A stretch of DNA of 64,000 nt, taken from positions 94,732,339 to 94,796,338 of the forward strand of contig NC_132878.1 of NCBI RefSeq assembly GCF_030463535.1, read 5' to 3'. Source of the stretch: Salminus brasiliensis. Taxonomy: Eukaryota; Chordata; Actinopteri; Characiformes; Bryconidae. The notes below the pieces were generated by a model. The model saw nothing but the letters and a program-made list of their open reading frames with translations. It made no database searches and was not told the DNA's origin. Positions 1 through 11,125 of the stretch are shown piece after piece (position 1 is the first letter of the stretch; each line of letters opens with the position of its first letter). Made by a program: the position numbers and the translations under genes.

Positions 1-290
1 CTTCGGTGCAGGACAGAAAACAGTCTGGACACTCGTCTTCCGTGGATCTTAAAGGATGGAGGGTCGAGCCGAGCCGTACTTGAAGCTGGAAGGGCTCTTG
101 GTGTAGATCGGCTTTTGACCATCACCATCAAGTACGGAGGGGCTGGCTGGTCCAGTCTTGGCTTTGTAGACCAGCGTCAGGGGTTTGAATCTGATGACCT
201 GGGCAGCAGCTACAGGAAGCCAGTGAAGAGAGAATGCAGCAGAGGAGGAGCTGAACATGGTTGGACTTGGAAATGTTGAAGATAACCAGA
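1..290 (-). mobile_element. L2-type LINE fragment (end of reverse transcriptase ORF)
   Basis: Read on the minus strand, this matches the last part of the better-preserved LINE at 54560-54830. It has the same stretch about recovering and translating a terminal reverse-transcriptase segment (local peptide FKPLTLVYKAKTGPASPSVLD) and the same flanking words. The reading frame is short and broken, and the element runs off the left edge of the window. It is a dead 5'-truncated copy. Confidence 0.75.
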
Positions 291-299
291 TCTTGAGGT

Positions 300-1180
300 A
301 GTCCACTGTGGATTTTGAGGGGTGGGTTTAGGATAATTAACTATTTTTTCTCCAAACACATCTTTCCTAATTTCCTTATTGTGACCTAATTTCATAAAAA
401 ATGCATCGGCCTTGTTTCAAGTCTTCTTTGAAAATGTCTGCTTCTGAATTTTTTGGGGATTCAAGAAAGTTTTTTCCATGAAGGTCACAGTTAAAGACTG
501 CACCACCGTCCTAAAGATCTTCAGCAATCAAACAGGGGGTCTGATATGCCTTTCTAGGAATTCTACCTAAGCTCTTCATAGATCTCCACTGACTTCAACT
601 TGACCTCCAAAAGACAGCACAGCATTGTCAGGTTGTCAGTTCCTTGAAAGATATTACCTGAAAATGCTGTGCTGTTTTCTTATAGCTGTATTTTGCCTTC
701 TGGCAGCATCCAGCATTATTTTAATGCTCAGAGTGCTAGACAGCTGCCTAGAGGAGTCCGTGACTGCAGGTTGTTGGGACAAGTGTTGATAGCGTCACTT
801 GCCTTTTTCTAATGAGGATCGTCAACAAATTACATCTGAGATTTTGGTGAAGGTTATCTGAGAGACCAAATCTCCTGTGGTGTTGTAGTGAGAGTGTGTT
901 TTCCATCTTCTCCGGATAAACAAAACTGAAGCCCTCACCAAGATGCAGTTGTGGTCCCTCAGTCGGCGGCGGTGGTTGCACATACGAAACCTTATGTGGC
1001 TGCTTCAGCTAGGCCAGTTTTAGCTCAAATTTTCATCTCTTAACACTGGGTTGTACCTGAGAGATAAGTGGTGATTATGGGCCAAATACAGACGAGTTAA
1101 GGCGTTTATGGGTCAGTTACGGCAATGGTATGTGGATTCTGAGCCCAACTGTTTTGGCTTTGGCCAGCTTTGTGTTCTGG
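300..1180. other. No gene recognised; probable old repeat DNA
   Basis: No coding exon is supported here. The two minus-strand open frames (near 210-395 and 748-981) have no recognisable domain and no splice context. The stretch at 480-760 reads like a heavily decayed DNA transposon, but no terminal repeats or transposase motif could be fixed. Confidence 0.4.
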
Positions 1181-1189
1181 CACCAAGAT

Positions 1190-1745
1190 CTGAAAAAAAC
1201 AAACATTGCTGTCAATTCATGGTGGTACACAAGATGGGTGAAAGTATACAGTTGCAATAAAAAGCAAATAAATTGCCTGGATTTCTGCATTAATAATATG
1301 AAATATGGTCAAATATGGTCTGAACAATTAGACAAACACAATCTAACTAAACTAAAAGCACACATCTCTACTGTTCATGTCCTTACTTGAGCACACTAAG
1401 TAAACATCCACACAGTGCAGGCTAGAAAAAGTAAGTGAGCCCTGTGGAATTCCCTGGATTTCTACATTGATATCTGATAAAATATGGTCAGATTACTATT
1501 TAGGTCACAATTAGACAAAAAAACCCATTGCTGTCAATTCATGGTACAATAAAGTTGCAATAAAAAATCTGATAAAAACTGATCAAATATGGTCTGATCA
1601 TATTTTTATCATCTAGGTTAGTCTAGTTAGACACACAGAGTCTATCTAAACTAACAGCACACACAACTGTACTGTTCATGTCTTTTGTAGAGCACACCAA
1701 GGAAACATCCTCATGGTGCAGGCTAGAAAAAGTAAGTGATTCTCT
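1190..1745. repeat. Two tandem copies of a MITE-like repeat
   Basis: A block beginning near 1190 (gctgtcaattcatggt, then ttgcaataaaaa) and ending with gcaggctagaaaaagtaagtg near 1437 recurs at about 1515-1738 with the same landmarks in the same order. The period is a little over 300 bp. The content resembles a non-autonomous DNA transposon family common in fish. No coding content is visible. Confidence 0.6.
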
Positions 1746-1887
1746 GTGTTAATGATTTCTCCAAGAGATCTGCCAAAACCTTCAGCTTGCACCCTTTGAG
1801 GTAGTCCAATGTGGATTTTTGGAGGTGGGTTTAGGATAATTCTCTTATTTTTATTGAATTCTGGAACCTTTTCTTTCTCTGAACATA

Positions 1888-2062
1888 TTTACATTTACGG
1901 CATTTAGCTGGCACTCTTTTCCGGAGCGACTTACAAGGTTACTCATATTACTGAGGTGGGCCAATGTAGTGTTAGGAGTCTTGCCCAAGGACTCTTATGG
2001 GTGCAGCGCAGCATAGCCACCCAGACTGGAAATCGAACCCCAGTCTCCCACATGGTGCTTCC
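1888..2062 (-). mobile_element. tRNA-headed SINE with L2-like tail
   Basis: Read on the minus strand, it has a box-B-like tRNA promoter motif (GGTTCGATTTCC) near the right end. It ends at the left with the L2-type tail (gtaagtcgctccgg, then aaatgccgtaaatg). Copies with the same layout occur at 19918-20120 and 36350-36565, so this is a SINE mobilised by an L2 LINE. Confidence 0.75.
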
Positions 2063-2159
2063 TAAATGCATCAGCTTTGTTTAGACGTCTGAATTTTCTT
2101 TAAAAAAATTCTAACCAATCTGCTCTTAAAGTAAATTTTCAAAATTCAAAATTCGTCAT

Positions 2160-2860
2160 ACTTTTTTTTTTCAATTCAATTCAATTTAGATAAAATGTAT
2201 TTATATAGTGTTTTTCACAACAAATGTTGTCACAAAGCAGCAGATCCGGGTCTGAGCCTTCTTTGAGCAAGCCAGGGGCATCAGTGGCAAGAAAAAAACT
2301 AATTTACATTGAAGGCATTTAGCAGACGCTCTTCCCCAGAGAGACTTACAGAAGTGCTTCACTGTTCACTCAGAAAATCCCCTTATCTAGTTTATAAAGA
2401 CTAGAATCCAGAAGATCCTCTAATCTTAGACTCTACTGAATACAGAAGTCAGTCTGAAGACACAATCCTCCACACACTCTACACTCTGCACACTGAGTCC
2501 TATCAGAAGAGGAGGGTCTTCAGTCTGGGTTTGAAGACAGCGAGCGTTGGACTTCTGCTGTTCGGACACCCAGGAGAAGTTTATTCCACCACTTCTGCTC
2601 TGGAACAGAAAAAAGTCTGGATGCTTGTCTTTCATGGATCTTAAAGGATGGCGGGTCGAGCCGAGCCGTACTTGAAGCTCGAAGGCAAGGCCATCAAGTA
2701 CGGAGGGGCTGGCTGGTCCAGTCCTGGCTTTGTAGGCCAGCATCAGGGTTTTTGAATCTGATGTGGGTGGGCAGCAGCTACAAGAAACCAATGAAATCTC
2801 TCTCAGATTGAGATTAAGAAACCTTGAGAGGAACCTATCCCTAACCCATCCGCCCAATAA
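2160..2860 (-). mobile_element. L2 LINE 3' fragment nested in another repeat
   Basis: The outer repeat starts with the ttcaattcaattcaa type sequence (2165-2310) and resumes at about 2790 with aagaaaccttgagaggaacc. Between them, about 2318-2790, is a minus-strand L2 3' end. It has the tail (gcatttagcagacgctct) at 2318 and the same final coding segment as 54600-54900. The nested order shows that the L2 copy inserted after the outer repeat. Confidence 0.65.
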
Positions 2861-3109
2861 AATGTCCTGCAAATCTGTTCCAGGTTGGTCAAATCAGTTG
2901 CTGGACATTCTCCCAAAAGTGGACTCGGCCACTGTAGAACATTCATGGTTTGGTTGTTTGCCGTGCTCATGCTTGGGATCACTGACCTTCTCCCAGCCTT
3001 TAGCTGACCGAGGCAGGTTGTCTTGCAGTATCTTCCCGTATTTTGCACCGTCCATTTGTTCTTTAATTCTGAGGAAAGACAGAATTATAGGTCTTATAAA
3101 TATATAAAT

Positions 3110-3285
3110 AGACTGTTGTTCCAAAAGTTTGTGGACACCCCTTCTAACGAATGCATTCAGCTACTTTAAGTTGCACCCATTGCTGTGGAGAAGCATTGCC
3201 AATAGAATAGGACTCTCTGGAGCAGATAAGCGCATCAGCCTATTGGCACCATGCTGCCGAATGCCAGGCGTGGGTTTAAGGTAGG
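3110..3285 (-). mobile_element. Fragment of a TIR-bearing MITE (cctacta-type Tc1-like MITE)
   Basis: It starts with a terminus (caaaagtttgtggacacccct) and continues through gcattcagctac and ctctctggagcagataag to the word caggcgtgggttt. These landmarks match the complete copy at 57396-57906. Only the first third is present before the hAT remnant begins. Confidence 0.6.
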
Positions 3286-4548
3286 GCTGAAAGATTCATC
3301 GCAATTTTCCAATCGCAGGAGCTGTAATTTGAATTAGCTGCTAGCCTGCATTCTTTACAAGAAGAAAAAAATACCCAGTACAAATGAATGCGTGAACTTC
3401 CTGCTGATGACCAATCAGAAGAGCGTGGCGAAGAAGCACAACTAGCAAGCGAGGGAGGCACGAGGGCCAGTGGACAGGCTGCTACCAAAGATAAACAGCA
3501 CATCATGTGTGTGGGAGTATTCTGGTTTCAACTAAAGTAACGAGCATCAAAAACAGGTACTGTGAAAAACACAGCGAGCATTGGTGCTAACCACATGGGG
3601 CAACACCACAAACCTTTATCAACATTGGCAGAAGCATCACAGATAAACGATAAGGGCATGCTGCAATTTCCTAATGTGATGGCCAGGCAGACCTCCGTGA
3701 CACAGGCATTTGAAAGCATCATGCCAGATGAGAAAAGCTCATAAGAGCCCATTATTGTTGATGTTACTAGCTATTTGTCTTGTTATTCATTGCAGGCTTT
3801 TACTGGTTCGAATAAGTAATAAATACAACTTAAGAATCTAAATCTAAAGCTTCAACTGGGAACCCTGAGGATCTAGGGAAAATACATTTGATAAATATAT
3901 AAGTCATAAAAAAACAATCACAATGTAAATCGCAATGGCAATACTGTGCAGAAAAAAGTCAGTCAGGCCAGTTATTGAATTAAACATTCACTGAATTCTG
4001 TTTTTATGAATCAGGACATAATGGAAAACATCTAGGTCTTAAAATTAGGGACATACAACCTCAGATGAAAAACAACACACAATAGATTCCACAGTGCCAT
4101 TGTTTATTTAACCAAAAATGAAGCCAATATGGAAGGCTATGTGTCAAAAATTAAGTATACCCTTACTGCTTCCATAGGGATTAAGAGGGTAAGTAGCAGC
4201 AAGGTGTCGCTAATCAAACGTCCTTGATTAGTTGATCATCAGCAAGTGTGACCACCTCTTTAAAAGCAGACGTTTGGGCAGTTTGCAGGTCTGGAGCATT
4301 CAGGTGTATGTTAACACAATGCCAAGAAGGCATTAGCAATGATCTTAGAGGAGCAAATCTCGCTGCCAATCAATCTGGGAAGGGTTATAAGGCCATCTCC
4401 AAAAAAACATCAAACAAAGTCCATCATTCTACAGTGAAAAAAGATTTTTCACAAGTGGAAAACAAGATAGAAGCAAGGAATTTAAGTCAATCACAATGTA
4501 AATCGCAATGGCAATACTGTGCAGAAAAAAATCGGTCAGGCCTAGCTC
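3283..4548 (+). mobile_element. hAT-type element remnant with BED-finger coding trace
   Basis: The left end (tagggctgaaagattcatcgc) and right end (complement of cgcaatggcaatactg to gtcaggcct) look like degenerate hAT termini. Inside, about 3555-3744, a frame encodes HHKPLSTLAEASQ and, further on, QTSVTQAFESIMPDEKSS. This matches the N-terminal BED-finger linker of hAT transposases in style; the zinc-finger cysteines are lost or out of frame. The catalytic region is absent. The right-end sequence appears twice, at 3916-3972 and 4490-4548, bracketing a Tc1 piece. Confidence 0.5.
4003..4480 (+). mobile_element. Tc1/mariner fragment (5' part) nested in the hAT remnant
   Basis: Sequence from ttcactgaattctgttttt through gaagccaatatggaagg and caaacgtccttgat to the start of a transposase frame (QSGKGYKAISKK near 4370-4415) matches the longer decayed element at 6593-7976. 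The copy stops abruptly near 4480. The transposase is represented only by its first helix-turn-helix and is not functional. Confidence 0.65.
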
Positions 4549-4930
4549 AAGGGGTATACAGCGCCCCTGCATTGAGCCGTGGAGCAGTGGAATGATGGAT
4601 GGTGGTGCTCCATCCAATATTTCTGGGATGAATTGGGGAGTTGGGGATAATGACAACATCCAGACATTCCTCTTGTTGCTTAATGCAATCAAATCCTCAC
4701 AGCAATGTTTAGTACTACAAAATTTAGTAGAAAGCCTTATTCCCTGGGCAGTAGTCCAAACACTTTTGGGATAATGAAGTGGGGTGGTGATCATCATTCA
4801 GCATCAATGCTCCTCTAAAATTCCAGAGACAGTTACTCCAACAAAAGCATGAAAAACACTTTTTAAATGCCCTCGATTTTAGAAGAAACAGTGAATGAGT
4901 AGGTGTCCCAATACTTTTGTCAATACAGTG
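4545..4930 (-). mobile_element. MITE copy, 5'-truncated
   Basis: It carries the landmarks ggagcagtggaatgatgg, caatcaaatcctcac, gacagttactccaacaaaagca and the terminal sequence cccaatacttttgtc. These match the complete copy at 57396-57906 in the same order. It lacks the distal terminus present at 57396. Confidence 0.65.
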
Positions 4931-5214
4931 CGGCCATTTAGCGTGTCAATTGTGGTTGAGATGAATCTGTTGCCTTTAAATGTTGCCTATTATTATCGGT
5001 TATCATTAGCGGTCACAGCAGCAGAAAAAGGAACTGTGTGCTAAGTTGCCCTCGAACTACGGTAGGTCTCAGAGCTCGCTGCTGACAGCCACATAAACCT
5101 GGCCTCAGATCTGAGCCTGTCACCCTGGTGCAGTCTTGCTTGGTCTTGGCTGGTTTTCTCAATGCGGCACTTTCACGAGGTGAGAACGGAAAGGGCTGTC
5201 GTGGCGTTGTGAAT

Positions 5215-6110
5215 AATTTAGTGAAAGCTGTGGCAGCGTAGAGCTCTGGGACAGCAGAGCAGCTGCAGCCTGTTGATGAGTCCTAGTGTGCAAAATGATG
5301 AAGGGGGTCCAGACATGCACTGAAAATGCTGGTAGGAAGTGTGTAAACCACCAGTCAGGGTTTCACCATTCGATGAAACATGAAGGCGGATGATGAAGGT
5401 GAGGAGGAGGCCTAGGGCAAATCCAATCGCCCTCAAAGGTAGTCTGAGGATTGAGGATTGAGATGATGTTGATGTCACAAATTCATCAGATGATGGAAGT
5501 GGTGCAGAAACACAGCAGGAGCTTCTCCAGACGACTTTTCTCCTGCTGTCTGGAGAAGCTTCATGGCTAAAGCGTCCACATAGCGGCTTTAGTGATATAG
5601 GCAGTGCTGCTGTGGGCCATGGAAATGACCTAGAAGATGTTGGCCGGCTATTGCAGCATTATGGAGACGGTATGTGTGATATAGGCAATGCTGCTGTGGG
5701 CCATGGAAATGACCTAGAAGATGACACTGGCTGTTGCAGCATTGTGGGGACGGTGTGTGTGTGTGTAGGCAATGGATTGAGATGATGTTGATGTCGCAGA
5801 TTCATCAAATGATGGAAGTGGCGCAGAAACATGGCAGGAACATCTCCAGACGGCAGGAGAAAAGCTGTCTGGAGAAGCTTCATGGCTAAAGCGTCCACAT
5901 AGCAGCTTTAGTGATATATGGCAATGCTGCTGTGGACCATGGAAATGACCTAGGAGATTATACTGGCTATTGCAGCACTGTGGGGACGGTATGTGTGATA
6001 TAGGTAATGCTGGGGACACTGCTTAAGTTCGTACCGATGGGTAAGGCCACTCAAAGGTAATGCTTCACACGGACAGCTGTCAAGAGGAAGGTGATGTGTA
6101 GAGGTGTAGG
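5215..6110 (-). pseudogene. Free fatty acid receptor-like GPCR pseudogene
   Basis: The minus strand follows the intact receptor at 20405-21382 piece by piece. The TM7 part (complement of gggtccagacatgcactg, 5309) comes first. It is followed by the TM6 part (5400-5450, complement of ccaatcgccct), the TM5 part (5470-5530, complement of cagatgatggaag and cttctccagacg), the TM4 part (about 5640), and a TM3/ICL2 trace (6030-6090, complement of aaggccact and gctgtcaagag). Frames are broken throughout. The TM5-TM4 block is tandemly repeated (about 5458-5757 and 5776-6003) and its TM4 half once more, so the gene decayed and then underwent internal duplication. It is in the same orientation as the intact gene, which suggests an ancient tandem pair. 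No functional product is expected. Confidence rests on hand alignment. Confidence 0.75.
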
Positions 6111-6592
6111 TGCGTAATTCTGGTTACTTCTGGTGTGAGAAGTGTCATTTAGAGGTCGAGGTGACCTCTTTAGGGGAACTGCTTATGGCAGGCATGCTGA
6201 TTTTGTAGAATCAAAATAGCCGTAAACTAAGTAAAGTGGTCTTACCTATTGCCGTTTTGGTTGGCACTGTCATCCCTGTGGCAGATGGGGTTTGATTCCC
6301 CAACCAGGCAAGCATACCACTCTACACCATGTAGGCCACTCTGTATAATAAGTCCATATGGCTTAGAAGTGACCTCACTAGTGGTGTTTAATCGTTTAAC
6401 CGTCACAATATATATTTTATTGGTAAAATTGTGTTTCTGGATCCTTATTTTGCCATTTATTTCTTAACCAGATGACCCATTAGGAAGCTAATAAGCGTGT
6501 CAACTAGCTGGTTGACTTGCCCAGTTAGGGTAATTCTAGGCATTAACTAACAAGCATTAGCAGAGCAGTCACTATATTCCAGTTCTATTATA

Positions 6593-7976
6593 TTACAATC
6601 AAGTTATTGAGTTAAACATGGACAAATTCAGCCATTCACTGAATTCTGTTTTTATGTATCAGGACATAATGGAAAACATCTAGGTCTTAAAATTAGGGAC
6701 ATACAACCTGAGATGAACAACAACACACAACAGATTCCGCAGTGCCATTGTTTATTTAACCAAAAATGAAGCCAATATGGAAGGCTATGTGTTAAAAATT
6801 AAGTATACCCTTACTGCTTCCATAATCAAACGTCCTTGATAAATTGATCATCAGCAAGTGTGACCACCTCTTTAAAAGCAGACGTTTTGGCACTTTGCTG
6901 GTCTGGAGCATTTAGGTGAATGTTAACACAATGCCAAGAAGGCATTAGCAATGATCTTAGAGGAGCAAATCTTGCTGCCAATCAATCTGGGAAGGGATTT
7001 CCCAAGATTTTTCACAAGTGGAAAACAAGATGTCCCAGGAGTGGACGTCTCAGTAAATTCACCCCCAGGTCGGAGCATGCCATGCTCAGAGAAATTGCAA
7101 AACTAAAAAAACAACAGCTACAGCTCTGACTCGACAGGCCTCAGTTAGCATGTTAAATGTCTGAAGTTCATGACAGTGCAATTAGAAAAAGGCTGAACAA
7201 GTATGGCTTGTTTGGAAGGACCACAAAGAGAAGGCCTCTTCTTTCTAAAAAGAATATAGATGCTCGGCTCACGTTTGCGGAGTTGCATCAGGTTCAACCA
7301 CAAGTCTTCTGGAACAATGTCCTTTGTACAGAAGATGTTTGGTCATAATCACAATGCCAACAACCCAGCATATCAGCACAAACACCTAATTCTAACTGTC
7401 AGTCACAGTGGTGGAGGGGTGATGATTTGTCAAATGTGAGGCCATCTATCCAAAAGCTTGTGCCACATTTGGGTCATGTAACATGACAATGATCCCAAGC
7501 ACACCAGCAAATCAACTGCAGAATGGCTGAATAAATAATAAAATATAATAATAAATATAAATAATAATAAAAGAACCAAGGTGTTGCACTGGACCAATAA
7601 AAGTCCAGACTGCAACCCAACTGAACTGCTGGGGCTGGACCTTAAGAGAGTGCTGCATAAACAAATGTAAGAGTAGGCCACAATTCTTCCAGAATGATGT
7701 TAAAGCTTAAAAAGGTCAGAAAACCATTACTTCACGTTGTTGCTGCTAAAGGTGGTTCTACACGCTGTTGATTCATAGGCTGTACTTCATTTTTTCATGT
7801 TTTTTGCATTTTGGCCTTGTTTTTGTTAAATAAATAATGTGGTGGAGTCTGTTGTGTGGTGTTGTTCATCTGAGGATGTATTTACCTAATTTACCAAATA
7901 CCAACCTAATAGGACCTTATACGTAAAACTACAGGGTTTTCAATGAGGGTGTCCTTTCTTTTTTACATGACTGTAT
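6593..7976 (+). mobile_element. Degraded Tc1/mariner element
   Basis: The left terminal region (6640-6745, with tcaggacataatgg and gatgaacaacaacacacaac) is mirrored on the right (7850-7975, with tgtgtggtgttgttcatc and ending ttacatgactgta). The internal sequence holds scraps of a Tc1 transposase: an N-terminal helix-turn-helix piece near 6960-7015, an HTH/linker piece at 7157-7348 (RKRLNKYGLFGRTTKRRP), and catalytic-domain traces on the plus strand about 7330-7720. Frames are broken by stops and a low-complexity insertion near 7535-7575. The element is dead. Confidence 0.75.
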
Positions 7977-8126
7977 GTCTATCCCTTCAACTACAGTGTC
8001 ATATGCATGTTAGTGTACAATATAATGTTTATAGCTACCTACCTGTCTAGATAGCTGTAGCTGTAGCTATTCAATGTACATTGTTCTTTAATGAGACTCA
8101 GGTATGGTGAGCTATAAGGTGCACGT

Positions 8127-8405
8127 ATTTGTCATTGTACAGTGTGCACTGTACAGCGAAATGGGTCCTCCGCACTTAACCCATCTGTGGTAGTGAACAC
8201 ACACTCACACACTAGTGAGCTAGGGGCAGTGAGTACACACACACACACCCAGAGCGGTGGGCAGCCAACTCCAGCGCCCGGGGAGCAGAGAGGGTAAAGG
8301 GCCTTGCTCAAGGGCCCAACAGTGGCAGCTTGCCAAGCCCGGGAATCGAACCCACAACCCTGTTATCGATATCCTGGCGCTCTAACCGCTGAACCACCAC
8401 TGCCT
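8127..8405 (-). mobile_element. tRNA-derived SINE (gcagtggtggctcagcggtt family)
   Basis: Read on the minus strand it starts with the tRNA-like head (gcagtggtggttcagcggtt, then gggttgtgggttcgattccc, box B). It continues through ccctttaccctctctgctcc and a variable CA/GT stretch. It ends near the word gacaaatacgtgcacc. The plus-strand copy at 25283-25580 is its best match. Partial copies lie at 24028-24180, 47995-48175 and 56700-56865. Confidence 0.85.
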
Positions 8406-8769
8406 GCAGCTATGATGGCTATGGCAGAAGTAAGAAGCCCTACTGGCTCGTATCTTATTATGTAGAGAGTAGATCTGCCCATCAGAAGGTAATGCAGGAT
8501 TCAGGATAATATTGGGACAGTGGCATACACACAAACAGGGGAGCTGCCAGGGATTTTGGGCCCTTATTAAAATAAATTACAGGGTGTGGGCCCCACGACT
8601 CTGACAGTTCTGCCAAAATGCTCAATTAATAAATAATTTAAGGACCATGTCAGTCACCAGCCGGTAGAATCAGATTATAGGAATGTCCTGGATGTCTTTT
8701 AGTTCTTCATTGTTTTTTTGTGTCACTGCTACACTGCTATTAACAATATTGCATAAATATGCCTGAGCT

Positions 8770-9260
8770 GTGCAGGTGTGGCCAACAAGGCATTCAAGGC
8801 TCCCATTCTTCCTTTTCAATCTTTACACCAATGGCTGCATCTCCAAGGACCCATCTGTGAAGATCATGAAGTTAGCAGACAACACCACCATGGTGACAGG
8901 TCTACCTACAGAGAGGAAGTTGAGCAGCTGGTGTTCTGTTGCTGCAGCAACTATCTGCTGCTAACAAAACCAACAAAAAAATGACAAAAGTATTGGGACA
9001 CATACTCATTCACTGCTTCTGCTGAAATCAAAGATATTAAAAATAGTTGGAGTTCAGCTACAAGTGCGTCAGTGAGATCAGGATGTTGGATGATGATGAT
9101 CACCACCCCACTTCATCATCCCCCATCTCCTCAACCCAAACTCAGAGTATTGTATGGAGCAGCAACCATCACTCCAGAGGACACAGCAGTTCTTCCACTG
9201 CACCACAGCTCAATGCTGGGGGGCTTTACACCCCTCTAGCCCACCCCTGGTATTAGGCTA
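8770..9260 (+). mobile_element. LINE reverse-transcriptase fragment fused to a MITE (composite copy 1)
   Basis: About 8780-8985 encodes a degenerate piece of a non-LTR reverse transcriptase: SLYTNG-like motif, then SKDPSVKIMKLADNTT (a mutated ADDT active-site box), then YREEVEQLVFCC. At 8985 it joins a MITE terminus (gacaaaagtattgggacac) that continues to about 9255. The same junction recurs at 10065 and about 10645. Confidence 0.6.
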
Positions 9261-9589
9261 TTAACACTGCTATTAACACTATTAAATGAAGCCTGTCCTT
9301 CGCCATACTGACCATAGTCTTAGTCTTCACCTCATCCAGACATGCAGGCAGATACTGCAAGCGAACAAGTCTGCTGTCACAACAGTGAAGGCCTTGAGAA
9401 CCTACGAGGCTGCAGAAGATTGGACTTTCTGAGTTTCTGAAGAGGATAAATAAATACGCCAATAGCTTCTGCAAGGACATTTGCACGGGTGAAATACTGC
9501 AAAGCCATGGTTTTGTAGGGATTTGTGGGAAAAAGGAGACAGCATTTAGGAGGGAGGACACATTTCTCCACAAATAGGCCAAACACTGG

Positions 9590-10375
9590 CTGGGGAAAAG
9601 GGAATAAAGCCAAGAGAAAATACTCAGACAAGCTAACAACCCAGCTTCAGTTTAAAAAGGCCTCCAGGAGATTACCAACTACAGTATCAGGGAAAACTCT
9701 CTTCAGAGCGCCTGCCAGCTCACCAACAACCTGAACATGTTCTACTGCAGGTCTAAAAGTGCAAAATCTGACAAAATCTTAAGACCCCCTCCCCCCACTC
9801 TGTTTTTCTCACCTCTACCCCCTGCTCAACTTGCCACCAATGAACAGGATGTTACATGGCTCTTCAGGAAACTCTGAAGCTCTGTGGCCTAGGTTTGGTC
9901 ACACCATCCACACTAGAGCATTGCTGTGATCAACTACAACCAATTTTCACAGACATTTTCAACAAAACACCACCATGGTGACAAGTCTACCTACAGAGAT
10001 GAAGTTGAGCAGCTGGTGTTCTGGTGCAGCAACAACCATCTGCTGCTAAACCAACAAAAAAATGACAAAAGTATTGGGACACATACTCATTCACTGCTTC
10101 TGCTGAAATCAAAGGGTATTTGTGAAGTAATTATATGAAGTAAATGTCTCTACTGTCTGGGGCAAAGGGCATTCTAGATTTTGGAGGAGCACTGCTGTGA
10201 GGATTTGATTGCATTCAGCAACAAGGGCATCAGTGACATCAGGATGTTGGATGATGATCATCACCACCCCACCTCAACATCCCCATCTCCCCAACTCAAC
10301 TCAGAGTATTGTATGGAGCAGCAACCATCACTCCAGAGATCCATTCCACCAGCGGATCATGGACTTCTTGACCAA
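9590..10375 (+). mobile_element. LINE fragment fused to a MITE (composite copy 2)
   Basis: About 9600-9760 encodes a pre-RT linker of a non-LTR retrotransposon (KYSDKLTTQLQFKKASRRLP). About 9955-10065 encodes the RT scrap YRDEVEQLVFWCSNNHLLLN. The MITE terminus joins at 10065, and the MITE body continues to about 10345 with landmarks gatttgattgcattcagc and caccaccccacctc. All frames are broken. Confidence 0.6.
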
Positions 10376-11125
10376 CAGGAGCCAGCAGGTGTGGCTAGCA
10401 AGGCATGTGTCAGACACCTGAACCCCCAGTACTCAGTAATCCTGAGTCCCACAGGGCTGTGTGCTCCCACCCTTTCTTTTCAGTCTCTACACCAGTGGCT
10501 GCATCTCCAAGGACCCATCTGTGAAGATCTTGAAGTTTGCAGACAACACCACCGCACAGACTGGTCTACCTACAGAGAGGAAGCTGAGCAGCTGGTGTTC
10601 TAGTGTGGTAGCAACCATCTGCTGCTGAACCCACAAAAAACTGACAGAAGTATTGAGACACTTCTGAAATCAAAGGCTCTGGGGAGGAAGGCTTTTTCCT
10701 AGATTCTGCTGTGAGAATTTGATTGCATTGCACAGCCACGAGAGCATAAGCAGCAAGGTCGGGATGTTGGGTGATGGATGATCACCACCCAACTCATCAT
10801 CCCCAACTCATCCGAAAAGTACTGGATGGAGCACCAACCATCCATCAATCCAGAGAACTCAGCACTTCCACTGCTCCACAGCTCAATGCTGCTGCTGGGG
10901 GGCTTTATACCCCTCTACTAGCCCACGCCTGGCATTAGACCTGTCATAGTGCCCATTGGTTCATGATGCTTATCTGCTTCAGAGAGTCCTACTCTCTTCC
11001 CAGTACTCCTTCACTACAGGGCCTAGACAAGCTGTGTATGTGCATGTCAGCAATGGCTGCAACTAAATGTGTCTGAATGCATTCAGAAGAAGGGGTGTCC
11101 ACAAACATTTGGATATATAGTGTAG
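10375..11125 (+). mobile_element. LINE fragment fused to a MITE (composite copy 3)
   Basis: About 10345-10640 encodes FLTNRSQQVWLARHVSDT and SKDPSVKILKFADNTT, a reverse-transcriptase palm segment with a mutated active-site box. From about 10640 the MITE sequence follows to its far terminus at about 11090-11122 (agaaggggtgtccacaaac). It has the same architecture as the copies at 8770 and 9590. Confidence 0.6.

Noticed and set aside
5659-6019. Overlapping minus-strand frames near 5.7-6.0 kb
   Set aside because: They fall in the broken ffar pseudogene but in frames unrelated to the receptor.
8330-8400. Possible tRNA gene (box A and box B)
   Set aside because: The motif is the head of a SINE repeated several times in the window; it cannot fold into a full cloverleaf by eye.
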